A stretch of 64,000 bases of DNA from Novosphingobium sp. (GCF_027489515.1 NZ_JAIXZS010000110.1:1-64000); one strand, 5' to 3'; counted from the first letter of the stretch, positions 7,732 through 16,458 are shown. The notes: generated by a model from the letters alone, not told the origin. Program-made: numbers and translations.

Positions 7732-8726
7732 TAGTTCCGGGGTGAGCGCGGCGCGGCGCGCCTTGGGGCAGACCGCTTGGCGCGGCGTTCGGCATGAAGT
7801 GCGCGCATTGCGTCGGAAACGCGCTGGGCGGCGGCATCAGGATCGGCGAGCACCTGGGCGGCGGCAATGCGCTCCACCCGGTAGCCCACTTCGGTAAGGC
7901 TCTTGTCGCGCGCGGCGGTGAAGGCCGCATCGGCATCACCATCGATCTCGACCACCAGCATCAGCTGCTTGCAGGCGAAATCGACGATGGCCGAACCGAT
8001 CACCGCCTGCCGCTTGAACGTGTAGCCGCCGGTCTCGACGCGGGTCAGCGCATCGGCCAGCGCTTCCTGCGCGGGGCTTGGATTGCGGCGCATCTCGCGC
8101 GCGCGCTCGTGCAGGGCATCGAGCCGCGATTCGGAAATCGCCCAGCCGCGGCCCTTCTTCTGCAGGGTTGGCGCGTCATCCCCGCCGAAACGCACGGAAA
8201 GCTTGCGCTTGGCCGGGGCCTCAACCTCCAGCACGAACCGCTTGTGCACGCGGTCCACCGGTGTCCCGTCCTTGAGCGGCACGCCCGGCGTCACATCATG
8301 ATCGACGAAGCCCTGCTTGGTGTAGAACGCTAGGCCGCCGCTGTTGTCACCGCGGATCGTTGCATTGATCGCGCTGAGGCCGAGTTCTGCGGCGCGCTTC
8401 GCTGTCGCGGCAAACAATGATGAGCCGATCCCGCGCTGCGTGCCGCCGATCCGCGCAAACGTGCCGATATCGCCTACATCGTCGGGCAGGCCCGGATAGC
8501 GCCCCAGCGTCTGGAAGCCGAGCAAGGTGCCATCCTCGTCCTCTGCCACGAAGCAGCAGTGGACATTCGGCCCGGTCAGATAGGCCGCATCCAGCGCCTC
8601 GGGCGTGAAAGGCTCCTGCAGCGCGGTCGTCCCGCCCGCTGCGATCACCGCATTGAGCAGCTCCGCGAGTTCCGCTGCGTCAGAAGACGCCACCGGGCGC
8701 ACGGTAAGGGTCATCGTCTCACTCAC
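7728..8726 (-). CDS. GNAT acetyltransferase fused to DUF559 endonuclease-like domain
   Basis: This is a 332-residue fusion. Residues 1-165 are a GNAT N-acetyltransferase with the acetyl-CoA loop GTQRGIGSSLFAATAKRA and the late NSGGLAFYTKQGF motif. A linker leads to residues 205-320, a DUF559 (Vsr/PD-(D/E)XK-like) domain: EMRRNPSPAQEALADAL, then FKRQAVIGSAIVDFACKQ and VVEIDGDAD. The acidic residues of IVDFAC and VVEIDG match the family's putative metal site, although the usual GxxH after EIDG is changed to DADA. It overlaps sufB and sufC by 4 bp each, so it is embedded in the SUF operon. Its role there is unknown. Confidence 0.82.
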   Translation of the reverse strand: MSETMTLTVRPVASSDAAELAELLNAVIAAGGTTALQEPFTPEALDAAYLTGPNVHCCFVAEDEDGTLLGFQTLGRYPGLPDDVGDIGTFARIGGTQRGIGSSLFAATAKRAAELGLSAINATIRGDNSGGLAFYTKQGFVDHDVTPGVPLKDGTPVDRVHKRFVLEVEAPAKRKLSVRFGGDDAPTLQKKGRGWAISESRLDALHERAREMRRNPSPAQEALADALTRVETGGYTFKRQAVIGSAIVDFACKQLMLVVEIDGDADAAFTAARDKSLTEVGYRVERIAAAQVLADPDAAAQRVSDAMRALHAERRAKRSAPRRAAPRSPRNY

Positions 8727-10204
8727 CCGACCGACCCCTCAAGGCTGATCCCCAGCAGCTTCTGCGCCTCGACGGCAAACTCCATCGGCAGCTGCTGCAG
8801 CACTTCGCGCGCGAAACCGTTCACGATCAGCGCGATGGCGTCTTCCTGCGCGAGGCCGCGCTGCATCGCATAGAACAGCTGGTCGTCCGAGATCTTGCTG
8901 GTGGTCGCCTCGTGCTCGATGGTCGCGCTCGGGTTGCGCACCTCGATATAGGGCACGGTGTGCGCGCCGCAGTCCGCGCCGAGCAAAAGCGAATCGCACT
9001 GGGTGAAGTTGCGCACGCCCTCGGCCTGCGGGGCGACGCGCACGAGCCCGCGATAGGTGTTGTTCGAATGGCCCGCGCTGATCCCCTTCGACACGATGGT
9101 CGACCGGGTGTTCTTCCCGTTGTGGATCATCTTGGTGCCGGTATCGGCCTGCTGGTGGTTGTTGGTCACCGCGACCGAATAGAACTCGCCGACCGAGCCT
9201 TCGCCGTTGAGCACGCAGCTCGGGTACTTCCACGTGACCGCACTTCCGGTCTCGACCTGCGTCCACGAAACCTTGCTGCGCGCACCCTGGCACAGCGCGC
9301 GCTTGGTCACGAAGTTGTAGATTCCGCCCTTGCCGTCGGCATCGCCGGGATACCAGTTCTGCACGGTCGAGTACTTGATCTCGGCATCGTCGAGCGCGAC
9401 GAGTTCGACCACCGCGGCATGGAGCTGGTTCTCGTCGCGCTGCGGGGCGGTGCAGCCCTCGAGATACGAGACATAGGACCCTTTGTCGGCCACGATCAAC
9501 GTGCGCTCGAACTGCCCGGTGTTCTCGGCATTGATGCGGAAATAGGTCGAAAGCTCCATCGGGCAGCGCACACCCTCGGGGATGTAGACGAAAGTGCCGT
9601 CCGAAAAGACCGCGCAATTGAGCGCGGCGAAGTAGTTGTCCTGCATCGGCACGACACGGCCGAGCCACTTGCGCACCAGATCGGGGTACTCGCGGATTGC
9701 CTCGCTGATCGAGCGGAAGATGACGCCCGCCTGCTCCAGCTCCTTGCGGAAGGTCGTCGCCACCGAAACGCTGTCGAACACCGCATCGACCGCGACCTTG
9801 CGCGCGCCTTCGACGCCCGCGAGCACCTTCTGCTCCTCGAGCGGGATGCCGAGTTTCTCGTAGATGCGCAGGATCTCGGGATCGACTTCGTCAAGGCTGC
9901 CGAGCTTGGGCTTGGCCTTGGGCGCGGCCCAGTAATAGGCCGCCTGGTAATCGATCGGCGGAATATTGAGCTTCGCCCATTCCGGCGTCGGCATCGTCAG
10001 CCATTGGCGATAGGCTTTGAGCCGCCATTCCAGCATCCACTCCGGCTCGTCCTTCTTGGCCGAGATATAGCGAACCGTGTCCTCGGAAAGACCCTTGGGG
10101 CCATATTCCTGCTCGATGTCAGAGGACCAGCCATGCTCGTAGTCCGCGACTCGCGCGGCAGCATCGCGTGCGGCCTGATCCTTGACCTCGGTATCCTCGC
10201 TCAT
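8723..10204 (-). CDS. sufB: SufB Fe-S scaffold protein
   Basis: This 493-residue protein is the scaffold on which the cluster is built with SufC and SufD. Hallmarks are YIPEGVRCPMELSTYFRIN, LEGCTAPQRDENQLHAAVVE, QNWYPGDADGKGGIYNFVTKRA and TQCDSLLLGADCGAHTVPYIEV, the last carrying the conserved cysteine. The ATG at 10204 is used because it overlaps the regulator stop as ATGA and the N-terminus then matches the usual SufB length. It is the first structural gene after the Rrf2 regulator. Confidence 0.96.
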   Translation of the reverse strand: MSEDTEVKDQAARDAAARVADYEHGWSSDIEQEYGPKGLSEDTVRYISAKKDEPEWMLEWRLKAYRQWLTMPTPEWAKLNIPPIDYQAAYYWAAPKAKPKLGSLDEVDPEILRIYEKLGIPLEEQKVLAGVEGARKVAVDAVFDSVSVATTFRKELEQAGVIFRSISEAIREYPDLVRKWLGRVVPMQDNYFAALNCAVFSDGTFVYIPEGVRCPMELSTYFRINAENTGQFERTLIVADKGSYVSYLEGCTAPQRDENQLHAAVVELVALDDAEIKYSTVQNWYPGDADGKGGIYNFVTKRALCQGARSKVSWTQVETGSAVTWKYPSCVLNGEGSVGEFYSVAVTNNHQQADTGTKMIHNGKNTRSTIVSKGISAGHSNNTYRGLVRVAPQAEGVRNFTQCDSLLLGADCGAHTVPYIEVRNPSATIEHEATTSKISDDQLFYAMQRGLAQEDAIALIVNGFAREVLQQLPMEFAVEAQKLLGISLEGSVG

Positions 10205-10644
10205 GCCGTTACCTCTGTGCTTGCGACCGGCCGCGTCAGCTGCGTCAGCGCCACCCCGGCGAGCGCGCCGCGCAGCGCGGCATCGACCTGCGGCCAATGC
10301 GGGCGCACGGTGCAATCGGCCTCCAACGTGCAATCATGGCGGCCATGCACGCTGCAGGGCGCCATCGCGATCGGACCTTCGACGGCCTCGACGATATCAG
10401 CCAGCGAAATCGCCGCTGCCGGCCGCGCCAGCTTGAGCCCGCCGCCCAGCCCGCGCGACGACTTGAGCAGCCCGGCCGCCGCCAGCTTGCTCACCAGTTT
10501 CTGCACGGTGGGCACCGGCAGGCCGGTCTCGTCGGCCAGCTGCTGCGCCGATACGCGCGCGCCACCGGGGCCATGGCGCCCGCAATGCCGTGCGGCGGCG
10601 GTCATCGTCACCACGGCATAGTCGGCCATGCTCGAAAGACGCAT
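10201..10644 (-). CDS. Rrf2/IscR-type Fe-S responsive regulator of SUF
   Basis: This 147-residue transcription factor has an N-terminal winged helix (MRLSSMADYAVVTM, VSAQQLADETGLPVPTVQKL, RGLGGGLKLARP) and a three-cysteine cluster site, C-x7-C-x5-C, in CSVHGRHDCTLEADC. This is the layout of Rrf2 proteins that sense [2Fe-2S] or [4Fe-4S] status and repress suf/isc. As first gene of the operon, overlapping sufB by 4 bp, it is inferred to be autoregulatory. A palindrome lies just upstream at 10672-10688. Confidence 0.92.
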   Translation of the reverse strand: MRLSSMADYAVVTMTAAARHCGRHGPGGARVSAQQLADETGLPVPTVQKLVSKLAAAGLLKSSRGLGGGLKLARPAAAISLADIVEAVEGPIAMAPCSVHGRHDCTLEADCTVRPHWPQVDAALRGALAGVALTQLTRPVASTEVTA

Positions 10645-10671
10645 TGCGGCTGTTCCCGGATAGAAGGGGAG

Positions 10672-10688
10672 CCCGACCTGAAATCGGA
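10672..10688 (-). promoter_or_regulatory. Candidate Rrf2/IscR operator upstream of the SUF operon
   Basis: CCGA at 10673-10676 and TCGG at 10684-10687 form an inverted repeat with a 7-base spacer, 28 bp upstream of the regulator start. Rrf2-family repressors bind short palindromes of this size in their own promoters. The link to this protein is inference; the exact alphaproteobacterial consensus cannot be checked here. Confidence 0.35.
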
Positions 10689-10796
10689 CTGATCTGCTCC
10701 GGTTATCTAGGCGATGCCTGCGGCGAGTGCAAGCCGGGGGCCATGCCCCAAAATGTCAGGAGGAGCGGGAAAGGGAGGCCCCGGCGCCACGCGATC

Positions 10797-10831
10797 AAAA
10801 AAAAGGCGGCCGTGCCAGGGCACGAGCCGCC
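10797..10831 (-). terminator. Rho-independent terminator, leftward
   Basis: GGCGGC-CGTGC / GCACG-a-GCCGCC forms an 11-bp stem with one bulged base and a 4-base loop. Read on the minus strand it is followed directly by eight T. There is no T-run on the plus side, so it stops leftward transcription. The nearest leftward gene (rrf2) starts further left, so this must end a transcript born in the next 260 bp. Confidence 0.7.
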
Positions 10832-11010
10832 ATGAAGTCGAGAACTCGAATGCATTGCTGCACCGAGCCCTTCGGGTCGCACGAGTCTGGTAGAACACGG
10901 CCACAGAGAAGAATTGTACGGATTCGACAAAATCGGTGGCAGACGTGCAACAGGCGTGTGAATTCAATGCTTAACCGTCGGTTAACCGACAAAACGGTTG
11001 CAATTGCAGC
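10832..11010 (-). ncRNA. Possible small RNA or leader transcript ending at the leftward terminator
   Basis: The 448-bp gap between the SUF regulator and pyrD holds no recognisable gene. A strong leftward terminator at 10797-10831 implies a short minus-strand transcript starting somewhere in 10832-11092. The segment contains an imperfect stem (GGTTAACCGACGGTTAA on the minus strand, near 10971-10988). A 86-codon minus-strand open frame (10707-10967) runs through the terminator and looks non-coding in composition. No known RNA family was recognised, so this is a location claim only. Confidence 0.25.
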
Positions 11011-11092
11011 TTGGCCTCGTCCTCCGGGGGGGCAATACAGCCGCGCACCCGTTACGTTCACCCATAACCGGGCCGGAGGGAAACTCCCACGC

Positions 11093-12124
11093 ATGCTGTA
11101 CTCGCTTTGCCGTCCCCTGCTGTTCCGCATTCCCGCTGAAACCGCCCACCGCCTGACGATCGCCGCCTTGTCTGCCGCGCCGCGCGGAGGCCGCGCCGCG
11201 CCGCAACCGCTGCTTTGCCAGCGAGTCGCGGGGCTCGTATTCCCCAATCCGGTGGGCATTGCCGCAGGTTTCGACAAGAACGGTGAAGTGCCGGATGCGC
11301 TGCTGGGCCTTGGCTTCGGCTTTGTCGAAGCGGGCACTGTCACGCCGCGTCCGCAGGAAGGCAACCCCAAGCCGCGCCTCTTCCGCCTTGTTGAGGACAA
11401 TGCGGTGATCAACCGCATGGGCTTCAACAATGCCGGCGCGCAAGTGGTCGCCGCGCGCCTTGCCGCGCGGCAGCGCCAGCCTGGTGTGGTCGGTGCCAAT
11501 ATCGGCGCCAACAAGGATTCGACAGACCGGATCGCCGATTATGCTGCCATGACGCGGATCATGGCGCCGCTGGCAAGCTACCTCACCGTCAACATCAGTT
11601 CACCCAACACGCCGGGGCTGCGCGCGCTGCAGGATCCCGCCGCGCTGGCGGACTTGCTCGATGCGGTGATCGAGGCGCGGGGCACCCAGCCGACCAAGCT
11701 CTTCCTCAAGCTCGCTCCCGATCTCACCTCCACCGATATCGATGCCATCTGCAAGATCGCGCTCGACAAGCGGCTCGATGCCCTCATCGTCAGCAACACC
11801 ACGATTTCTCGCCCCGCGCTGCGCTCGCCGCTCGGTGGAGAAACCGGCGGCTTGTCGGGCGAACCGCTGCGCCCGTTGGCGCTGCGGATGCTGCGCGATT
11901 TCCGCAAGGCCACCGGCGGCGCCATTCCGCTGATCGGGGTGGGCGGCATTGCCAGCGCGGACGACGCCTGGGACCGCATCTGCGCCGGCGCCAGCCTGAT
12001 CCAGCTCTACAGCGCGCTCGTCTACGAAGGCCCCGGCCTCGTGCAACGCATCGTCGAGGGGCTGGCGAAGCGCGTGAGCGCCGAAGGCATGAGCAGCATT
12101 GCCGAGGCGGTCGGCAGCGAATAA
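11093..12124 (+). CDS. pyrD: Dihydroorotate dehydrogenase (quinone), class 2
   Basis: This is a 343-residue FMN enzyme that oxidises dihydroorotate to orotate in pyrimidine synthesis and passes electrons to quinone. The N-terminal amphipathic extension (MLYSLCRPLLFRIPAETAHR) marks the membrane-bound class 2. The core shows GIAAGFDKNGEVPDALLGLG, GTVTPRPQEGNPKPRLFRL, NRMGFNN, NISSPNTPGLR with the catalytic-serine region, and the FMN phosphate loop IGVGGI. The ATG at 11093 fits the family start; the frame is open far upstream without coding character. Confidence 0.95.
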   Translation: MLYSLCRPLLFRIPAETAHRLTIAALSAAPRGGRAAPQPLLCQRVAGLVFPNPVGIAAGFDKNGEVPDALLGLGFGFVEAGTVTPRPQEGNPKPRLFRLVEDNAVINRMGFNNAGAQVVAARLAARQRQPGVVGANIGANKDSTDRIADYAAMTRIMAPLASYLTVNISSPNTPGLRALQDPAALADLLDAVIEARGTQPTKLFLKLAPDLTSTDIDAICKIALDKRLDALIVSNTTISRPALRSPLGGETGGLSGEPLRPLALRMLRDFRKATGGAIPLIGVGGIASADDAWDRICAGASLIQLYSALVYEGPGLVQRIVEGLAKRVSAEGMSSIAEAVGSE

Positions 12125-12133
12125 CGCTGCAGT

Positions 12134-13894
12134 ATGGCATTCCGCTTCGTCCGCTCGCTCGCGCCTGCCGCGCTTTTCGCCCTCGCCCAGGCCTGCGCGC
12201 CGCTGCCTAACGCCGCCCGGCCCGCAAAGCTGCCTGTCGCCGATGCGGCACCGGCAGCGAAGGACATCGGCGTCGTTACCGCGGCCGACCCGCGCGCAGC
12301 GGCGGCCGGAGCGGAAATGCTGCGCCTTGGCGGATCGGCGACCGATGCCGCGATTGCCACCATGCTCGCGCTGACGGTGGTCGAACCGCAAAGCTCGGGC
12401 ATCGGCGGCGGCGGTTTCCTTGTCACGGCCGACGCCGCGGGGAAGGTCGCAAGCTTCGACGGCCGCGAGATGGCGCCCGCTGCCGCCACGCCGGACTGGT
12501 TCAAGGTCGATGGGAAGGTGCTGAGCCACGGCGATGCCGTGCCCGGGGGACGCAGCGTCGGCGTGCCCGGCAACCTGCGGCTTGCTGCACTCGTCCATGC
12601 GCGCAGCGGCAAGCTGCCGTGGCGCGTGTTGTTCGGCCCCGCGATCCGCCTTGCAGGCGATGGCTTCGCGATCACCCCGCGCCTTGCCAGCACGCTCGCC
12701 ATGGCGCCTGACATCGCCGGGCTCGATCCGGCCGGACGCGCGCTGTTCTTCGGTGCGGATGGCGCCCCGCTCCCCGTCGGCACCGTGGTGCGCAATCCCG
12801 CGCTTGCCGCGACCTTCGAGAAGATCGCCGCGCTGGGCGCCGACAGCTTCTATCTGGGCGACAATGCCAAGGCGATCGCCGTCAAGGTCGGCACCGCCCC
12901 CCGCAATCCCGCGCCGATGTCCACCGCCGATCTGGCGGGTTACAAGGCCAAGCCACGGGATCCCGTGTGCGGCCGCTACCGCGTCTGGCGCGTGTGCAGC
13001 ATGGGACCGCCCTCGGCCGGGGGCGTGACCGTGCTGCAAACGCTGGGCATGCTCGAACGGTTCGATCTCGGGACGATGGGCGCTGCCTCGCCCACGGCAT
13101 GGCATCTTATCGCCGAGGCCGAGCGGCTCGCCTTTGCCGACCGCGACACCTGGCTCGCCGATCCCGATTACGCACGGGTGCCGACGGCCGGCCTGATCGA
13201 TCCTGCCTACTTCGCCGCGCGCTCGGCACTGATCTCGGAAACGTCCGCAATCAACAGCGCCGCCCCGGGCAAGCCTACCGGCGCGAGCGACCGCTTCGTC
13301 ATGGCCGGCCCCATCCCCGAGCACGGCACCACGCATTTCGCCGCAGTCGATCGCTGGGGCAATGCCGCAAGCTACACCTCGACGATCGAGAGCGCCTTCG
13401 GCTCGGGCCTGATGGTTGGGGGCTACTACCTCAACAACGAACTGACGGACTTCAATCTCGATCCCGTTCGGGGTGACAAGCCCACCGCCAACCGCGTCGA
13501 GGGGGGCAAGCGCCCGAGAAGTTCGATGAGCCCGGTCGTCGTCTATGGCCCCGACGGCCATCTGCGCCTGATCGCGGGGGCGGCGGGCGGCTATACCATT
13601 CCGCCGCAGGTGATCCGCGTGATCATCGGCACGCTCGACTGGGGCCTGACCGCGCGCGAAGCCATCGCACAGGGCATCGTCATGCCTGCCCCCGGCGGGG
13701 TCCTCGCGGTCGAGGCGGGCACCCCGCTTGCCGCGATGGTCCCCGCGCTCCAGGCGCTCGGCCATACCAAGGTCGTCGCGGTACCGATGCGCCTCAAGGC
13801 CAACGCCATCGAATGGGTCCAGGGCGAGAAGGGCAAGTACCACTGGGTCGGCGCTGCCGATCCCAGAAGCGAGGGCGCCACAGCCTCACCTTGA
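12134..13894 (+). CDS. ggt: Gamma-glutamyltransferase (glutathione hydrolase), probable lipoprotein
   Basis: This is a 586-residue Ntn-hydrolase. It is made as a precursor that cleaves itself before the nucleophile threonine in EHGTTHFAAVDRWGN (about residue 395). Other landmarks are GSATDAAIATMLALTVVEPQSSGIGGGGF, the LVHARSGKLPW region, and the glycine loop RPRSSMSP. The leader ends in ALAQAC, a plausible lipobox, so it is probably an exported lipoprotein. It cleaves gamma-glutamyl bonds of glutathione. It starts 9 bp after pyrD. Confidence 0.93.
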   Translation: MAFRFVRSLAPAALFALAQACAPLPNAARPAKLPVADAAPAAKDIGVVTAADPRAAAAGAEMLRLGGSATDAAIATMLALTVVEPQSSGIGGGGFLVTADAAGKVASFDGREMAPAAATPDWFKVDGKVLSHGDAVPGGRSVGVPGNLRLAALVHARSGKLPWRVLFGPAIRLAGDGFAITPRLASTLAMAPDIAGLDPAGRALFFGADGAPLPVGTVVRNPALAATFEKIAALGADSFYLGDNAKAIAVKVGTAPRNPAPMSTADLAGYKAKPRDPVCGRYRVWRVCSMGPPSAGGVTVLQTLGMLERFDLGTMGAASPTAWHLIAEAERLAFADRDTWLADPDYARVPTAGLIDPAYFAARSALISETSAINSAAPGKPTGASDRFVMAGPIPEHGTTHFAAVDRWGNAASYTSTIESAFGSGLMVGGYYLNNELTDFNLDPVRGDKPTANRVEGGKRPRSSMSPVVVYGPDGHLRLIAGAAGGYTIPPQVIRVIIGTLDWGLTAREAIAQGIVMPAPGGVLAVEAGTPLAAMVPALQALGHTKVVAVPMRLKANAIEWVQGEKGKYHWVGAADPRSEGATASP

Positions 13895-13899
13895 TTGCT

Positions 13900-13918
13900 G
13901 TTTCGGCCCAGCCGAAAC
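13900..13918 (+). terminator. Hairpin downstream of ggt
   Basis: GTTTCGGC-CCA-GCCGAAAC is a perfect 8-bp stem with a 3-base loop, 6 bp after the ggt stop. It lacks a following T-run (AAAGC instead), so it may act as an RNA 3-prime end stabiliser or a weak terminator. Confidence 0.4.
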
Positions 13919-14067
13919 AAAGCTGCACCGACCCTCGAGAGTAATCTGGGTGGGAGGCCGGGCGGGAGAGCGAGCCGGTGCCATCGTTCCCCGTCGGGGC
14001 AATACAGCACCATATCCACAGGGCTGCTTGCCCTTCCGCTACGGCACTCCTAGTTTCCGGACCAAAC

Positions 14068-14089
14068 AAAAAGGCCCGCCGGCGCGGGC
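14068..14089 (-). terminator. Terminator-like hairpin, leftward
   Basis: GCCCGC-CGGC-GCGGGC gives a 6-bp perfect stem; on the minus strand it runs through GG into CCTTTTTGTTT, a U-rich tail. It sits 28 bp before the acyl-CoA synthetase start and faces away from it. No leftward gene lies immediately to its right, so any transcript it ends would be antisense to that gene. Confidence 0.35.
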
Positions 14090-14116
14090 GCCAATGGGCC
14101 AGGGGATCGTCATACC

Positions 14117-15958
14117 GTGCAGCTTTCCGATTTCGCGTCCTATCCCAATCTCGTCGCCATGTTCCTTGATCGGGCGGAGTTCTTCGGGGATCGTCCGTTC
14201 CTCTGGGCCAAACGCGGCGGTAGCTGGCAATCGCAAAGCTGGCGCGAGGCGGCAGATCAGGTCTGCCTGCTGGGCGAATCGCTACGCAGCCTTGGCCTCG
14301 ATCCGGGCGACCGGGTCGTGCTTGTCTCAGAAAACCGCCCCGAGTGGTGCATCGCCGATCTCGCGATCATGGCCGCCGGGCTCGTCACCGTGCCCGCCTA
14401 CGTCACCAACACCGAACGCGATCATCTCCATGTGCTCGAAAATTCGGGCGCCCGCGCGGTCATCGTCTCCAACGCCAAGCTAGCGCAGCCCCTGCTCACC
14501 GCTTGCCTGAGCGCGACGCAGGTGGCGCACATCATCGGTATGGAGCCGCTGCGCCGCATGCAGTCCGAACGCATCGGCTTCCATGATTGGTCTGCGCTCA
14601 CCAGCGGCGATGCCGTCCCCGCGCGCCTTTCGGTCGCCGCGCGCGTTGCCGCGATCGGCCGCAGCGAAACCGCCTGCATCATCTACACCAGCGGCACCGG
14701 CGGCGCCCCGCGGGGCGTCTGCCAGCACCACGGCGCGATCCTGTGCAATGTCGATGGCGCCGCGCATGTCGTGGCCGAGGACCTCGGCTGGGACGCATCT
14801 GGCCGCGAGACCGAAGCGTTCCTCTCCTTCCTGCCGCTCAGTCATGCCTACGAGCATTCCGGCGGCCAGTTCCTGCCGATCGGCCTTGGCGCGCAGATCT
14901 ACTATGCGGAAGGCCTCGAAAAGCTCGCCAGCAATATCGAGGAAACCCGCCCCACGCTGATGGTGGTCGTCCCGCGCCTGTTTGAAGTGCTGCGCGCCCG
15001 CATCATGAAGCAGGTGGAAAAGCAGGGCAAACTGCCGAACTATCTGATGGCCCGCGCGCTCGCGATCGGCGCGCGCAAGGCCGATGGCGCGAACATCCTG
15101 CGCCGCATCATCGACGCGCCCATGGATTTCTTCATCGAGCGCACACTGCGCCCCAAGATCCGCCAGCGCTTCGGCGGGCGCCTGAAGGCCTTGGTCTCGG
15201 GCGGCGCACCGCTCAATCCCGATGTCGGCCTGTTCTTCGATGCCATGGGGCTCACCATGCTGCAGGGCTATGGCCAGACCGAGGCCGGCCCGGTGATCAG
15301 CTGCAACCGGCCCAAGGTTGGCCTCGCGATGGACACTGTCGGACCGCCGCTGCGTGGGGTCGAGGTCAAGATCGCCGACGATGGCGAGATTCTCGTGCGC
15401 GGCGAACTCGTGATGCACGGCTATTGGCAGAATGATGCCGAGACGCTGCGCGCGATCCCGCAGGACGGGCCGCAGGCGGGCTGGCTCCACACCGGCGATA
15501 TCGGCCACTTCGATGAAATGGGCCGCATCAAGATCACCGATCGCAAGAAGGACATGATCGTCAACGACAAGGGCGACAACGTCTCGCCCCAGCGGATCGA
15601 GGGCATGCTCACGCTCCAGCCGGAGATCGGGCAGGCGATGGTCTCGGGCGACAAGCGGCCCTATATCGTCGGCCTCATCGTCCCCGACAGCGAATGGGCG
15701 CTCGAATGGGCGCGCGCGCAGGGCGAGAAGTTCGACATGACCGCCCTTTCAGACCTCCCCGCCTTCCGCACCGCGATCCGCGCGGCAGTGGACCGGGTGA
15801 ACAAGGACCTCTCGGTGATCGAAAAGGTCCGCCAGATTGCGCTGGCGGACGAACCCTTCACCATCGACAACGAGGAAATGACCCCCTCGATGAAGATCCG
15901 CCGCCACAAGATCAAGGCGCGCTACGGCGCGCGGATCGACGCGCTGTACAAAGGCTGA
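14117..15958 (+). CDS. Long-chain fatty-acid--CoA ligase (AMP-forming)
   Basis: This is a 613-residue adenylate-forming enzyme. The P-loop is IIYTSGTGGAPRGVCQHH (about residue 190), followed by FLPLSHAYEH, the A5 motif GYGQTEAGPV (about 386), GWLHTGDIGHFDEMGRIKITDRKKDMI (about 455-480) and the final lysine region TPSMKIRRHKI. This is the FadD/ACSL-like long form with the linker typical of FAA1-type proteins. It activates fatty acids to acyl-CoA. The GTG at 14117 is preceded by AGGGGAT. The stop overlaps the next gene's ATG (TGATG). Confidence 0.9.
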   Translation: MQLSDFASYPNLVAMFLDRAEFFGDRPFLWAKRGGSWQSQSWREAADQVCLLGESLRSLGLDPGDRVVLVSENRPEWCIADLAIMAAGLVTVPAYVTNTERDHLHVLENSGARAVIVSNAKLAQPLLTACLSATQVAHIIGMEPLRRMQSERIGFHDWSALTSGDAVPARLSVAARVAAIGRSETACIIYTSGTGGAPRGVCQHHGAILCNVDGAAHVVAEDLGWDASGRETEAFLSFLPLSHAYEHSGGQFLPIGLGAQIYYAEGLEKLASNIEETRPTLMVVVPRLFEVLRARIMKQVEKQGKLPNYLMARALAIGARKADGANILRRIIDAPMDFFIERTLRPKIRQRFGGRLKALVSGGAPLNPDVGLFFDAMGLTMLQGYGQTEAGPVISCNRPKVGLAMDTVGPPLRGVEVKIADDGEILVRGELVMHGYWQNDAETLRAIPQDGPQAGWLHTGDIGHFDEMGRIKITDRKKDMIVNDKGDNVSPQRIEGMLTLQPEIGQAMVSGDKRPYIVGLIVPDSEWALEWARAQGEKFDMTALSDLPAFRTAIRAAVDRVNKDLSVIEKVRQIALADEPFTIDNEEMTPSMKIRRHKIKARYGARIDALYKG

Positions 15959-16452
15959 TGCTTCCGCCTTCGTTCCGCTCCCGGCTGCGCGCGTTTCGCG
16001 AGATGCGGGGCGAGCCGCCCGAACCCGGGTTCATTGCCGACCTCGAATTCCTCGAGAACCGCGATCTCGATCTCTCGGTCCGGCTGGGCGCGATGCTCGG
16101 CTTCAATGCGCTGATGATCACCATCGGCACGCACCCCATTTCGGCCAGCCCCGGTGCCCCGCTTTCGGTCGATGCGGCGACCCAGCCCGTGCTGGTGCTT
16201 GCCAGCCTCATCGGGCTCGCGCCGCTCATCGTCTCCTGCGCGCTCGCGCTGAGGGCCATGCTGCTGGGCGAGGAATTCGACGCCGACGGGCTCGAAGGCG
16301 ATGCCGCGCTGCGCCAGCGCCTGTTCGCGAGCTTCGTTCATTCAATCGACGCGCAAGCGCACCATCTGCGCCATGCGATCCGCTGGACCATCGCGGGCGG
16401 CGCACTGACCCTGGCGGTATGGGCCGCCATCCTCATCGACAAGATGGTCTGA
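15958..16452 (+). CDS. Small membrane protein downstream of acyl-CoA ligase
   Basis: This is a 164-residue protein with three predicted membrane segments: LSVRLGAMLGFNALMITIG, PVLVLASLIGLAPLIVSCALAL and the C-terminal IRWTIAGGALTLAVWAAILI. The N-terminus is basic (RSRLRAFREMR). No family was recognised. Its ATG overlaps the stop of the acyl-CoA ligase by one base, so the two are translationally coupled and it may help localise or regulate that enzyme. That role is inference. Confidence 0.7.
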   Translation: MLPPSFRSRLRAFREMRGEPPEPGFIADLEFLENRDLDLSVRLGAMLGFNALMITIGTHPISASPGAPLSVDAATQPVLVLASLIGLAPLIVSCALALRAMLLGEEFDADGLEGDAALRQRLFASFVHSIDAQAHHLRHAIRWTIAGGALTLAVWAAILIDKMV

Positions 16453-16458
16453 TCCGCC

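Noticed and set aside
10832..11010. tmRNA, because GGATTCGAC appears at 10919-10927 on the plus strand
   Set aside because: The rest of a tmRNA (paired acceptor arm, tag reading frame) is missing, and the terminator points the other way.
11600..13843. A very long minus-strand open frame (747 codons) opposite pyrD and ggt
   Set aside because: It is antisense to two clear enzymes, has no domain, and high-GC codon bias creates such mirror frames. Similar frames opposite the TonB receptor (21303-23783) and other genes were dropped for the same reason.
11029..14007. The 12-mer GGGGCAATACAG occurs before pyrD (11029-11040) and before the acyl-CoA ligase (13996-14007)
   Set aside because: Many 12-base repeats are expected by chance in 64 kb of GC-rich DNA, and the positions relative to the genes differ.
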